DNA of 64,000 bases from Arthrobacter sp. SPG23 (lineage in GTDB: Bacteria > Actinomycetota > Actinomycetes > Actinomycetales > Micrococcaceae), in NCBI RefSeq assembly GCF_000876655.1, contig NZ_JYCN01000017.1, positions 62,001 through 126,000 of the forward strand, read 5' to 3'. A program made the translations under genes and the position numbers. Each line of letters begins with the position of its first letter. Position 1 is the first letter of the stretch. Shown here piece after piece: positions 33,251 to 42,399 of the stretch. The notes under the pieces were generated by a model that saw only the letters and a list, made by a program, of their open reading frames with translations, did no database searches and was not told where the DNA came from.

Positions 33251-35092
33251 ATGCCTAAGGTGAGACGTCGAATTGCCGCCATCACGGCGGCCCTGGCCAT
33301 GAGCGTGACGGGCGGCGCTGTCATGAGCCCCGCGTTTGCCGATCCGACGGAGATCAAGAAGGAGCCCACCGCCACGGGCTATGGCGGTGCGGTCAGCACA
33401 GTCGACCCGGAGGCCTCCGCGGCAGCGATTGAGGTGCTCCGTAACGGCGGCAACGCGGCGGATGCCGCCGTCGCCGCAGCCGCGACCCTGGGCGTGACCG
33501 AGCCGTACAGCGCCGGGATCGGCGGGGGCGGCTACTTCGTCTTCTACGATGCCAAGACCGGCGAGGTGGGAACTATCGACGGCCGCGAAACCGCGCCGGC
33601 AGGGATGCCAAACGACGCGTTCATCGATCCCGGGACCGGCAAGCCCTACCCCTTCACTCCCCAACTCGTCACGAGCGGCGTCTCGGTGGGCGTGCCCGGT
33701 ACCCCGGCCACCTGGGAGAGAGCGCTCGAGCGCTGGGGCACGCTGGACCTCGGTGACGCCCTGAAGCCTGCCATCAAGGTCGCAACCCGCGGCTTCGTCG
33801 TGGATGAGACCTTCCGCCAGCAGACTCTCGACAATGAGGAACGCTTCGCGGCGTTCACGTCGACGAGCAGCCTTTACCTCCCCGGCGGCGACGCCCCCGC
33901 CGTCGGCAGTGTCTTCAAGAACCCCGATCTTGCCGAGACCTACGGCCTCCTCGCTGAGGAAGGCACGGAGGGCTTCTACCAGGGCCCGCTCGCGGAGGAA
34001 ATGGTAGCCACGGTGAAGGCCCCGCCGAAGACCGCCGGCACGGCACTGCCCATCCCGGTCGGCTACATGGAGACTGCGGACCTGGCGGCTTACGAAGCCC
34101 TGGACCAGGACCCCACGCACGTGGAATACCGGGGACTGGACGTCTACGGTATGGCGCCCTCGAGCAGCGGCGGCACCACCGTGGGCGAGGCATTGAATAT
34201 CCTGGAGACGTTCGGCCCTGCCGAGATGCGCAAGCCCAACCGCCGGAGCCCCGGTGCCCTGCACCCCTACCTTGAGGCGAGTGCGCTCGCCTTTGCTGAC
34301 CGGGGCAAGTACGTGGGTGACCCTGCATTCGTGGATGTTCCCACCGAAGAGCTCACGGACCCGGTGTTCGGCAAGGAACGCGCCTGCCAGATAGACCTGG
34401 ACAAGGCCGCCGTGAAGCCCGTCGCACCGGGCGATATCGCGTCGTACGACGGCGCGTGCCCGGCCGCCACTGCGGCGCCCGCCGACGAGAAGGACACCGA
34501 GAACATCTCCACAACGAACATGACAGTCGCGGACAAGTGGGGCAACGTGGTGGAGTACACGCTGACCATCGAGCAGACCGGCGGCTCCGGAATTGTGGTG
34601 CCCGGCCGCGGGTTCCTGCTCAACAACGAACTGACCGATTTCTCCACGGTTTACGACGCGAAAGACCCCAACCGGATTCAGCCGGGGAAGCGGCCGCGCT
34701 CGTCGATGTCGCCCACCATCATCCTGAAGGACGGTGATCCGTTCCTGGCCCTGGGCTCGCCTGGCGGATCAACCATCATCACCACAGTCCTGCAGACCAT
34801 CCTGAACCGCGTGGACCTGGGCATGAACATCTCCGATGCGATCGCTGCGCCGCGTGCTTCCCAGCGCAACACTGCCAAGGTTACGGCCGAGCCCGCGTTC
34901 ATCGAAGCCTACGGTGCGCAGTTGAAACCGCTGGGCCACGAATTCACGCCGTCGGGCGATGCGTTCACTTCGGCGGCCGAGATCGGCGCGGCGACCGCCA
35001 TTGAATTCAGGCCCGACGGGCGTATGGTCGCTGCGGCTGAGCCCGTGCGGCGCGGCGGCGGCTCCGCGATGGTGGTCAAACCGCGGCGCTGA
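33251..35092 (+). CDS. ggt: Gamma-glutamyltranspeptidase precursor
   Basis: A 613-residue exported enzyme. The N-terminus MPKVRRRIAAITAALAMSV plus AFA at 28-30 is a signal peptide. The large-subunit domain has GGNAADAAVAAAATLGVTEPYSAGIGGGG and the DGRETAP loop. The autoprocessing site is STTNMTVADKWGNVV with catalytic Thr 421; the usual His two residues later (TTHY) is Asn here. GSPGGSTIITTV closes the active site. It cleaves gamma-glutamyl bonds of glutathione or polyglutamate outside the cell or at the wall. GGGAGC precedes ATG 33251. A strong hairpin follows the stop. Confidence 0.9.
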   Translation: MPKVRRRIAAITAALAMSVTGGAVMSPAFADPTEIKKEPTATGYGGAVSTVDPEASAAAIEVLRNGGNAADAAVAAAATLGVTEPYSAGIGGGGYFVFYDAKTGEVGTIDGRETAPAGMPNDAFIDPGTGKPYPFTPQLVTSGVSVGVPGTPATWERALERWGTLDLGDALKPAIKVATRGFVVDETFRQQTLDNEERFAAFTSTSSLYLPGGDAPAVGSVFKNPDLAETYGLLAEEGTEGFYQGPLAEEMVATVKAPPKTAGTALPIPVGYMETADLAAYEALDQDPTHVEYRGLDVYGMAPSSSGGTTVGEALNILETFGPAEMRKPNRRSPGALHPYLEASALAFADRGKYVGDPAFVDVPTEELTDPVFGKERACQIDLDKAAVKPVAPGDIASYDGACPAATAAPADEKDTENISTTNMTVADKWGNVVEYTLTIEQTGGSGIVVPGRGFLLNNELTDFSTVYDAKDPNRIQPGKRPRSSMSPTIILKDGDPFLALGSPGGSTIITTVLQTILNRVDLGMNISDAIAAPRASQRNTAKVTAEPAFIEAYGAQLKPLGHEFTPSGDAFTSAAEIGAATAIEFRPDGRMVAAAEPVRRGGGSAMVVKPRR

Positions 35093-35105
35093 GTCCGGCT
35101 ATTCC

Positions 35106-35144
35106 GGAGGACGACGGCGGAAGTGACTTCCGCCGTCGTCCTCC
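35106..35144 (+). terminator. 19-bp hairpin, terminator of ggt
   Basis: Perfect stem ggaggacgacggcggaagt (35106-35124) against 35126-35144, 14 bases after the ggt stop, followed by actttccc. The first 15 bases of the arm are identical to those of the adk terminator at 11613. The 220 bases that follow, up to the VOC gene, hold only a weak 36-codon Arg/Pro-rich frame. Confidence 0.8.
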
Positions 35145-35366
35145 ACTTTCCCGCTATATCCCGGAGGCCGAACTGCGGCCATAATGGCGGTATGAACGCT
35201 GGGGAGACCCGGACGGCAGCCGTTGAAAAAGCCGTGACAAGGCCTCCCCGGCGCCGTCCCGGCCCATCGAAAACAGCCGGGAGCCGGCGGGAGCCGGCAT
35301 AGCCGCCTCGCAGGCGCCGCCTTCGGGGCGGGCATCTCGACCGCTTCAAAATCAGGAGATTTCGAC

Positions 35367-35747
35367 ATGCTCAAGGAACGTGAAATCGCTGCGGTCCTCC
35401 CTGCCATCGACATTGCCCGGGCACGTGACTTCTATCGTGACGTCGTGGGGCTGGACGACCCGGAGGTCATGGACGACGAAAATGTGATGTACCGCTGCGG
35501 CAATGGAACAACTTTCCTGCTGTACCAGACGGACAACGCGGGCACTGCAAAGAACACCCAGATGGGCTGGATGACGGACAACATCGAAGCCGAGGTCGAA
35601 GAACTGCGCGGGCGCGGCGCCACTTTCGAGGAGTACGACTTCCCGGGACTGAAGACTGAGAACGGCATCGCCACCAACGCCGTGGGCAAAGCTGCGTGGT
35701 TCCTGGATACGGAGGGCAACATCCTCAACATCTTCCAGCGCGCATAA
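35367..35747 (+). CDS. VOC family (glyoxalase/bleomycin-resistance-like) protein
   Basis: A 126-residue single-domain VOC protein with two beta-alpha-beta-beta-beta modules. It begins IAAVLPAIDIARARDFYRDVVGL and ends WFLDTEGNILNIFQ, the latter with the usual metal-binding Glu position near the C-terminus. Members bind or modify small molecules; function unknown. ATG 35367 follows a weak AGGAG at 35355. Confidence 0.8.
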   Translation: MLKEREIAAVLPAIDIARARDFYRDVVGLDDPEVMDDENVMYRCGNGTTFLLYQTDNAGTAKNTQMGWMTDNIEAEVEELRGRGATFEEYDFPGLKTENGIATNAVGKAAWFLDTEGNILNIFQRA

Positions 35748-35865
35748 CCGGACCGGTGGCCCCCAGCAACGCAGTGTGGGGGCCACCCGCATGTTCTCCT
35801 CCGATGCAACGTGACGGTAGCCTGACTGCAGTGCCCGCACGCTGCCTACGCCGAAGGATCCATAC

Positions 35866-36828
35866 ATGCGCCTCGCCATTCTGGACGATTACCAGTCTGT
35901 CGCCCGGGATTACGCGCCCTGGGAGCAGCTCGCAGCCGACGGCGTCGAGGTCACCTTCTTCACCGAGCCGTTTCGGGACGACGCCAGCACGGCGGCCAGC
36001 CTGCGCGGGTTCGACATCATCATCGCGATGCGGGAACGGACCGCCTTCGGGCGCGACCGCCTGGCGCAACTGCCTGACCTGAAACTGCTGGTGACCACCG
36101 GGATGGCGAACCAGTCCATTGATCTTCCGGCAGCTGAGGAACGGGGCGTTGTGGTGTGCGGGACCGGCGGCTCCCCGACGGCGGCACCGGAACTGACGTG
36201 GGGCCTGCTGCTGGCGCTTGCACGCAGCATTCCGTTCGAAGACCGGAGGCTGAGGGAGGGCCGCTGGCAGTCCACCGTTGGCTTTGAGCTCGCCGGTAAG
36301 ACCCTGGGAGTGCTGGGCCTGGGCAAAATCGGCCGTCGGGTCGCCGCGTACGGACAGGCGTTCGGCATGGACGTCATCGCCTGGAGCCCCAACCTCACGG
36401 TTGACGCGGCCGCTGAGGCGGGAGTCAGGAGGGTCAGCAAAGACGCACTCTTCCGGGAGGCGGATGTGGTGTCGGTGCATGTGCGGCTCTCAGAACGCTC
36501 CCGGGGCGTCGTCGGGGAGGAGCAACTCCGCCTTCTGGGGGCGCGGGGCGTGCTGGTCAACACCTCCCGCGGGCCCCTGGTCGACGAGGACGCCCTCATC
36601 CGGGGACTGCACGAAGGCTGGATCGGCGGAGCAGCCCTTGACGTCTACGACCTCGAGCCGCTTCCCGCGGGCCACCGGCTCCTATCCGCACCACGGACCG
36701 TCCTGACGCCGCACCTGGGCTACGTCACGGAGCAAAGCTACCGGGAGTTCTACGGCGGCGCGTTCGACGATGTGCAGGCCTGGCTCCGCGGAGCGCCGGT
36801 CCGGCTGCTGACGGCTGTGAATAGATGA
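35866..36828 (+). CDS. D-isomer 2-hydroxyacid dehydrogenase family protein
   Basis: A 320-residue NAD-dependent D-2-hydroxyacid dehydrogenase. The cofactor motif VLGLGKIGRRVA is near residue 147, the catalytic Arg lies in NTSRGPLVDEDAL near 231, and the catalytic His in LTPHLGYV near 284. The GTGGSPTAAPELTWGLLLA helix is characteristic. Substrate could be hydroxypyruvate, glyoxylate or another D-2-hydroxyacid. Its stop overlaps the start of the next gene by 4 bases (ATGA), so the pair is one operon. Confidence 0.86.
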   Translation: MRLAILDDYQSVARDYAPWEQLAADGVEVTFFTEPFRDDASTAASLRGFDIIIAMRERTAFGRDRLAQLPDLKLLVTTGMANQSIDLPAAEERGVVVCGTGGSPTAAPELTWGLLLALARSIPFEDRRLREGRWQSTVGFELAGKTLGVLGLGKIGRRVAAYGQAFGMDVIAWSPNLTVDAAAEAGVRRVSKDALFREADVVSVHVRLSERSRGVVGEEQLRLLGARGVLVNTSRGPLVDEDALIRGLHEGWIGGAALDVYDLEPLPAGHRLLSAPRTVLTPHLGYVTEQSYREFYGGAFDDVQAWLRGAPVRLLTAVNR

Positions 36829-37994
36829 CCACTGAGTTTCGGCCCGGGAGCATGCCGTATCCGCAGCTTCGGCTCAATCTTGAGGCCCTCGACAACAACA
36901 TCCGCGTCATGGCGTCCTGGTGCCGGGAACGTCAGGTGGACCTCGCCCCGCATGTGAAGACCACCATGTCCGCACCGATCATCGGCCGACAGCTGGCCGC
37001 CGGGGCCGTCGGGGTAACGGTAGCCACCGTGGACCAGGTCGCCTCTGCGCTGGGCTGGGGACACCAGCACGTCCTCATCGCCAACGAGGTCGTCGACCGG
37101 TACGGCCTGGCACGGATCCGTGACTGTCTGGGCGAGGATTCCGGGCGCGAAATCCGCTGCTTCGTGGACTCCGCTGCCGGTGTCAACGCGGCAGCGGAGG
37201 TGTTCGCCGCCGGGGCTGACGTCGCCCTTGAGGTACTGCTCGACGTCGGGACGCCGGGCGGACGCACGGGGGTACGCAGCCGCCAGGAGGCCGTTCAGCT
37301 CGCCGAGCTGGTCCGCGCCGCGCCCGGCCTCAGGCTCGTTGGAGTCGCCGGGTACGAAGGCGTCGTGCCCAACAGCAGGGCTGAGGAGACGATCGCCGCC
37401 GTTGACCGGCACTGCCGGCTGGTGCGGGATGTCTACCTGGACGTCGCGCCGTTTTTTGAAACGTCCGCGCCGGTCTACTCCATGGGCGGCTCTGCGTTCC
37501 CGGACCGCGTGGCGGAATACCTCCCGGACGCCGGCCAGGTGCCCGGAACACGGCGGATCCTCCGTTCGGGTTGCTACGTCACCCACGACCACGGTACATA
37601 TGCCGGCGTCAGCCCCGTGCCAGGCCTCGTCCCTGCGCTGACAGTCCGCGCCGTTGTGCTGTCCACCCCCGAGGACGGGATGGCCGTCGTCGGTGCCGGC
37701 AAGCGGGACCTTCCGTACGACGCCGGTCTGCCGCTGGTCCTGTCCGTCCAAACCGCTGACGGCGCCCCGAAGGTCGGGGCAACCGCTGCTGTGCGCAGCC
37801 TCTTCGACCATCACGCGGTCCTCACCGGCGTGACGGGACTGGAGGTCACGGATGTGGTGGACTTTGGCATCTCCCACCCCTGCTCGGCCTTCGACCGCTG
37901 GCCCGAATACGTTGTCACCGACGGGACGGGACGGGACCTCGATGTGTGGCGGACGGATTTCCACCGGTCGTCCCTGTCCACGATCACGCGGTGA
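36825..37994 (+). CDS. PLP-dependent D-threonine aldolase/D-serine dehydratase-like protein
   Basis: A 389-residue member of the alanine-racemase-fold D-threonine aldolase/D-serine dehydratase family. The PLP lysine is in APHVKTTM (near 45), the barrel includes EVLLDVGTPGGRTG, and the C-terminal domain ends with the metal site HPCSAFD. It should cleave D-3-hydroxy-amino acids to glycine plus aldehyde, or deaminate D-serine. Coupled to a D-2-hydroxyacid dehydrogenase, the two could process a D-amino acid or its keto/hydroxy acid. Exact substrate is inference. Confidence 0.83.
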   Translation: MTTEFRPGSMPYPQLRLNLEALDNNIRVMASWCRERQVDLAPHVKTTMSAPIIGRQLAAGAVGVTVATVDQVASALGWGHQHVLIANEVVDRYGLARIRDCLGEDSGREIRCFVDSAAGVNAAAEVFAAGADVALEVLLDVGTPGGRTGVRSRQEAVQLAELVRAAPGLRLVGVAGYEGVVPNSRAEETIAAVDRHCRLVRDVYLDVAPFFETSAPVYSMGGSAFPDRVAEYLPDAGQVPGTRRILRSGCYVTHDHGTYAGVSPVPGLVPALTVRAVVLSTPEDGMAVVGAGKRDLPYDAGLPLVLSVQTADGAPKVGATAAVRSLFDHHAVLTGVTGLEVTDVVDFGISHPCSAFDRWPEYVVTDGTGRDLDVWRTDFHRSSLSTITR

Positions 37995-38028
37995 AGCAGA
38001 CGGGGACACCGGAGTAATCCGCCGGGGA

Positions 38029-39561
38029 TCACCCGGCGAAAAGGCCGCCCAGGTTCCGGTACTTTGCCAGCCGCAACGGGAGCAGCGCGTTGATCCCGAC
38101 GGAAGACAACGTGGCGAGTTCGTATTCGATGGCCTGTCCCAGCCGCCGGCAGAACGCCCTTCCCTCGAGGGCCGCATCGCTGTGTCCCGTGTCCCCGCGT
38201 TCGTCCACGATGTGCTCCACCAGCCCGTTGGCGTACAGGGCGGCAACGTTGACGCCTTGTGCTTCGGACATGGCCGGCGCGAAGTCGGTGCTCCGGTGGA
38301 CGATGGCGCTGGCGCCTTCGGGCGGCAGCGGGGACAGCCACGCATGCTGGGCGGCGATGGTGCGGTCCGCGGGCAGGAGGGCAAGCGCGCCGCCGCCGGC
38401 GCCCTGACCCAGCAGGACCGAGACGGTGGGGGAGTTCAGCCCGATCATGTCGTGCAGGGACCGGGCAATCTCGCCGGCCAGGCCGCCCTCCTCGGCTTCC
38501 TTGGACAGCGCCGCGCCGCCGGTGTCAATGACTGTCAACAGCGGCAGGCCCAGCTCCTCGGCCAGCCGCATGCCGCGACGGGCCTCACGGAGCGACGCCG
38601 GTCCCATCGCGGTCTGCTGCGAGGGCCTGGGCCGGGTGTGGCCGATGACCACGCAGGATTCCTGGCCGAAGCGGGCCAGGGCAAGCTGCAGACCGGGGTC
38701 CTTTTCCCCCTGCCCGGTGCCGTTGAGCGGCAGCACATCGCGGGCGCCGTAGGCGAGCAGCTGGCGCAGGTCCGGCCGCCGCGGGTTCCGGGAGATTTCG
38801 ATCGATTCCCAGGCGCCGGCGTCGGACGGTTTGACCGAAAGGGTCTTCGGCGGCTCAATCCGGGCATGCGGGCCGGTGACCAAAATGCCGAGGGCACGGT
38901 CCACGACGTCGGACAGTTGCGAGGGCGGGACCACCGCGTCGATGAGGCCCTTGTCGAAAAGGTTTTCCGCCACCTGCACGTTCTCCGGAAACGGCGTGCC
39001 GTAGAGGGCCTCGTAGACCCGTGGTCCCAGGAAGCCGAGGAGGGCCCCGGGCTCAGCCACGGTGATGTGGCCGAGGGAACCCCAGGATGCCATGACCCCT
39101 CCGGTGGTGGGGTGCCTCAGGTACACGAGGTAGGGCAGGCCCGCCTGGCGGTGGGCGCGGACGGCGGCACTGATTTTCACCATGGACAGGAAGGCGATGG
39201 TTCCTTCCTGCATGCGGGTACCGCCCGACGCCGGGCCCGCCAGGAGCGGCAGACCTTCGCGGGTGGCCCGTTCGACGGCGGTGACGATGCGTTCCGCGGC
39301 GGCCTGGCCGATGGAACCGGCGAGGAAGCGGAATTCGCTGACGATCACCGCTACGCGCCGGCCGCGGATGAGGCCTTCGCCGGTGAGGACGGATTCGTCC
39401 ACGCCGGTCTTGGCACGGGCCGCCGCCAGCTCCTGCCGGTACTCCGCACCGGGATCCGGGTCAACCACCGGAGCGTCCCAGCTCCGGTAGGAGCCGGGAT
39501 CCAGCACGGCGGTGATGAGCCCGGCGGCATCCAGGTGCCGGACTTTCTGTTCTGCGAGCAT
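38029..39561 (-). CDS. Fused AccD-AccA-type carboxyltransferase
   Basis: A 510-residue protein with two crotonase-fold halves. The N-terminal half (about 30-250) is like AccD (FLAGSIGQAAAERI, ASGGTRMQEG, TGGVMASWGSLGHI, AEPGALLGFLGPRV) but lacks the Zn-ribbon cysteines. The C-terminal half (about 280-510) is like AccA (TVIDTGGAALSKEAEEGG, GQGAGGGALAL). It is 2 bases downstream of a CoA-transferase gene, in an operon led by a MatC-type transporter, with no biotin carboxylase or biotin carrier nearby. It may borrow a cellular biotin protein, or work in decarboxylation like the MdcD/MdcE subunits of malonate decarboxylase. Confidence 0.83.
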   Translation of the reverse strand: MLAEQKVRHLDAAGLITAVLDPGSYRSWDAPVVDPDPGAEYRQELAAARAKTGVDESVLTGEGLIRGRRVAVIVSEFRFLAGSIGQAAAERIVTAVERATREGLPLLAGPASGGTRMQEGTIAFLSMVKISAAVRAHRQAGLPYLVYLRHPTTGGVMASWGSLGHITVAEPGALLGFLGPRVYEALYGTPFPENVQVAENLFDKGLIDAVVPPSQLSDVVDRALGILVTGPHARIEPPKTLSVKPSDAGAWESIEISRNPRRPDLRQLLAYGARDVLPLNGTGQGEKDPGLQLALARFGQESCVVIGHTRPRPSQQTAMGPASLREARRGMRLAEELGLPLLTVIDTGGAALSKEAEEGGLAGEIARSLHDMIGLNSPTVSVLLGQGAGGGALALLPADRTIAAQHAWLSPLPPEGASAIVHRSTDFAPAMSEAQGVNVAALYANGLVEHIVDERGDTGHSDAALEGRAFCRRLGQAIEYELATLSSVGINALLPLRLAKYRNLGGLFAG

Positions 39562-39563
39562 GG

Positions 39564-40811
39564 TCAGCGCCCTTCCTGTTCCGGGCCGGCCGGGGTGCCT
39601 TTTGTGCCGGCGGGCAGCAGTCCAAGCCACTGCCGGATCTGCTCCCCGTCCTGGTCCAGCAGCGGGGGTGCGGTGTGCGTGGTGAGGGTCGTTTCTGCAG
39701 TGTCGGCGGAGCTGAAGAACCGCAGCGGCGGGCCGGGCAGGCTGACGGTGCCCAGGATTTTGTGGTCGACGTCGATCACCAGGCCCTGCGAATGGACCTG
39801 CTCCCAGGCGTACACCTCGTCCAGGGTGCGGACCTTGCCGGCCGGGATTCCGGCGTCGTTGAGTTTGGCGAGGAGCTCCTCCGCCTCGTAATCGGAGAAT
39901 GCCTGCTCCACCTCTTCGATGACTTTCTCGCGGTTGCGCACCCGGTCCGCGTTGCTGCCGAACTCAGGACGTGCTGCGTCGATTCCGAACGTGGCGGCGA
40001 ACGTGTTCCAGAGTTTTTCGCTGCCCACGCTGATCTGGACCCGTCCTTGCCGGCAGTGGAACAGTCCGTAGGGGGCGATGGAGGGGTGGTGGTTGCCCTG
40101 CGCCTTCGGGACCTCGCCGGCCACCGTGGCCCTGGTGCCCTGGAACGCGTGCACCCCGATAAGCGCGGCAAGCAGTGAGGTGCGCACGATCTGGCCCTGC
40201 CCGGTCCGCTCGCGCTGCAGCAGGGCGGCGAGCGTCCCGAACGCGCCGTACATGCCCGAGAGCAGATCGGCGATGGGAACACCCACCCTTTGGGGGTCGT
40301 CCGGCCCGGAACCGGTCAGGGACATCAGGCCGGCTTCGCCCTGCAGGATCTGGTCGTAGCCGCTGCGCCGGGATTCCGGCCCGTCGTGTCCGAATCCGGT
40401 GATCGACAGGATCACCAGTGCCGGGTTCAGCGCGTGCATTTCCGCAGCGGAGAAGCCAAGCCGGTCCAGGACGCCGGGGCGGAAGTTCTCGATGACGACG
40501 TCGGCGCGTTCCAGCAGTTCGCGCAGGACTGTCCGCCCGTCGTCGGCCTTCAGGTCCAGGGCGATGGATTCCTTGTTGCGGTTGCAGGACAGGAAATACG
40601 TCGCCTGCGGATCGTCCTCCGGGCCCACGAAGGGCGGGCCCCAGCCCCGGGTGTCGTCCCCGGTGCCGGGGTTCTCCACCTTGATGACCCGGGCGCCGAG
40701 GTCGGCGAGCATCATTCCTGCGTGCGGGCCGGCCAGGGCGCGGCTCAGGTCCACCACGAGGTAGCCGGACAGCGGACCCTCTGCCTGGGGATTGGATTCA
40801 GTGCTCTGCAT
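39564..40811 (-). CDS. Class III CoA-transferase (CaiB/BaiF family)
   Basis: A 415-residue family III CoA-transferase: VVDLSRALAGPHAGMMLADLGARVIKVE at the N-terminus, the FLSCNRNKESIALDLK loop, ADVVIENFRPGVLDRLG, and the catalytic Asp in SGYDQILQGEAGLMS (about 170). It moves CoA between carboxylic acids through a glutaryl-type Asp anhydride. Middle gene of the MatC/CoA-transferase/carboxyltransferase operon, so it presumably activates the dicarboxylate brought in by the transporter, perhaps malonate. Confidence 0.88.
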   Translation of the reverse strand: MQSTESNPQAEGPLSGYLVVDLSRALAGPHAGMMLADLGARVIKVENPGTGDDTRGWGPPFVGPEDDPQATYFLSCNRNKESIALDLKADDGRTVLRELLERADVVIENFRPGVLDRLGFSAAEMHALNPALVILSITGFGHDGPESRRSGYDQILQGEAGLMSLTGSGPDDPQRVGVPIADLLSGMYGAFGTLAALLQRERTGQGQIVRTSLLAALIGVHAFQGTRATVAGEVPKAQGNHHPSIAPYGLFHCRQGRVQISVGSEKLWNTFAATFGIDAARPEFGSNADRVRNREKVIEEVEQAFSDYEAEELLAKLNDAGIPAGKVRTLDEVYAWEQVHSQGLVIDVDHKILGTVSLPGPPLRFFSSADTAETTLTTHTAPPLLDQDGEQIRQWLGLLPAGTKGTPAGPEQEGR

Positions 40812-40864
40812 GGGGTTCCTTCTCTTGCTTCTGGATACCTGGGTTGCTGCTGTTGCGTGCCGGC

Positions 40865-42235
40865 CTACAGCCAGCCCGGGGCCACCATGACCAGCCAGGC
40901 GATGGCGGGCCCGGCGACGACGACGATGCCGCTGTAGGCCAGGATCTGCTTGTAGAACCTGTCCTTGTCCACGTCTTCGGGTGCGTTGGCCAGGACCAGG
41001 GCGCCATTGGTGGAGAACGGGGAGACGTCAACGATCGTGGAGGCCACGGCGAGGGCGGCGATGACCCCGACGGCGCCGATCTCCCCGGAGGCCAGGAACG
41101 GCACAGCCAGGGGAATAAGGGCGGCCAGGATGGCGGTGGAGGAGGCGAAAGCGGAGACAACGGCGCCGATGTAGCAGATCAGCAGGGCTGCGAGCAGCGG
41201 CATGCCCAGCTGCGCAACGCTGTCCGACACAAACGTGATGGTGCCGGCCTCTTCGAGGACGCCCACGAAGGTGAGCATGCCGCAGAGGAGGAGAACCGTG
41301 GACCAGCTGATTTTGTTGACGGCGCCCTTCTGTGCGGCCGGGGAAACCAGGGCCAGGACCATGGCGATGGTGATGGAGACGAAGCCGACGTCCACCTTGA
41401 ACCCCAGCGAAATCACGGCGAGGGCGATCAGGCCGAGAATCGTCACGAGCTGGGGAACGGAAGCACGGGGAGTGCCGGCCGGCTGTTCGGTGCTGGAAGA
41501 GGCGTTGCTGGAGTGCTCACCGGAGCCTGACGTGCCTTTGGAGGAGACGCGTGCGGAGGAAATGTCGGTACCCGAGCCCTGCAGGGTTACCCCTGCGGTG
41601 CGGGCTCCTACGCTCATGGCCATGCGCTTCTCGGCGGCCTGTTCCACCAGCCGGCCGCCCGCGGAGGACCCGGACTTGTTTCCGCCCAGGACGAGGAACA
41701 GCACCAGCGCAATGGCCAGGTTGAAGATGAAGCTTGCCAGGAAGATCGTCATGGGGCTGGCTTCCAGTTCCGTCTTGGCAATGATGCCGTTGACGGTGAC
41801 GCCGTAGACGGCGATGGGGGAGAAACCGCCGGCCTGCGCGCCGTGGATCACCATCATGCCCATCATGAGCGGATTGATTCTATGCTTGGCCGCGAAGCTG
41901 AGCGCGATCGGCGCGATGATGGCGACGGCGGCGGGCGAGAGTGCGCCGACGGCCGTGATGACAGCGGTGATAGCGAACATGATCCACGGGATCAGGGCCA
42001 CCTTGCTGCCAACCATCCGCACGGCGCCCCGGACCATCAGGTCGATGGTGCCGTTGTTCTGGGCGATGGCGAAGAGGTACGTGACGCCGACGATGGTCAG
42101 GAATAGACCGCCGGGGAAGTTGGCAAGGATGTCGTTGGTAGACATTCCGAGGACGACCGACCCCAGCAGGAATGCTCCGACGAAGGCCAGGGCGCCCATG
42201 TTGAGGGGCAGCACCGTGGCCAGCAGGAACATCAC
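40865..42235 (-). CDS. MatC-type (SLC13-like) dicarboxylate transporter, start uncertain
   Basis: At least 456 residues, about 11 membrane segments, with a low-complexity Ser/Gly-rich cytoplasmic loop in the middle. Segments LPLNMGALAFVGAF, FPGGLFLTIVGVTYLFAIAQNNGTID and STIVDVSPFSTNGALV match the malonate carrier MatC and a paralogue at 49635. GTG 42235 is the first standard start but cuts helix 1. The frame stays open upstream through VLSIIILAV, and an ideal GGAGGA sits 6 bases before an ACG at 42271, which would give 468 residues. No ATG, GTG or TTG exists there. First gene of its operon, under the GntR regulator. Confidence 0.83.
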   Translation of the reverse strand: MMFLLATVLPLNMGALAFVGAFLLGSVVLGMSTNDILANFPGGLFLTIVGVTYLFAIAQNNGTIDLMVRGAVRMVGSKVALIPWIMFAITAVITAVGALSPAAVAIIAPIALSFAAKHRINPLMMGMMVIHGAQAGGFSPIAVYGVTVNGIIAKTELEASPMTIFLASFIFNLAIALVLFLVLGGNKSGSSAGGRLVEQAAEKRMAMSVGARTAGVTLQGSGTDISSARVSSKGTSGSGEHSSNASSSTEQPAGTPRASVPQLVTILGLIALAVISLGFKVDVGFVSITIAMVLALVSPAAQKGAVNKISWSTVLLLCGMLTFVGVLEEAGTITFVSDSVAQLGMPLLAALLICYIGAVVSAFASSTAILAALIPLAVPFLASGEIGAVGVIAALAVASTIVDVSPFSTNGALVLANAPEDVDKDRFYKQILAYSGIVVVAGPAIAWLVMVAPGWL

Positions 42236-42329
42236 CGCCAGGATGATGATGGACAGGACGGGAGCGGACGTCTTTGTTCCTCCGGATCGAATAGTGGGAA
42301 TTGCAACTGGCTTAGTGGCCTAGCCTCCT

Positions 42330-42344
42330 AGACACTAGGTGTCT
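42330..42344. promoter_or_regulatory. Candidate GntR/FCD operator
   Basis: The palindrome agacac-tag-gtgtct lies in the 130-base gap between the divergent MatC-type operon and its GntR-family regulator. Six-base arms pair exactly. FCD-type regulators often bind such short palindromes between divergent genes; binding is inferred. Confidence 0.5.
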
Positions 42345-42399
42345 CTGTCAATAGTTCTCCGGTACTCTTGGGATTTAGGACCTTCTCGAAAGGACGCAG

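Noticed and set aside
35192..35302. Thirty-six-codon Arg/Pro-rich frame between ggt and the VOC gene.
   Set aside because: No convincing ribosome site and composition like random high-GC sequence.
38020..38038. Seven-bp stem between the convergent D-threonine-aldolase-like and carboxyltransferase genes.
   Set aside because: Short, overlaps the carboxyltransferase stop codon, and T-run is on the wrong side for termination of either gene.
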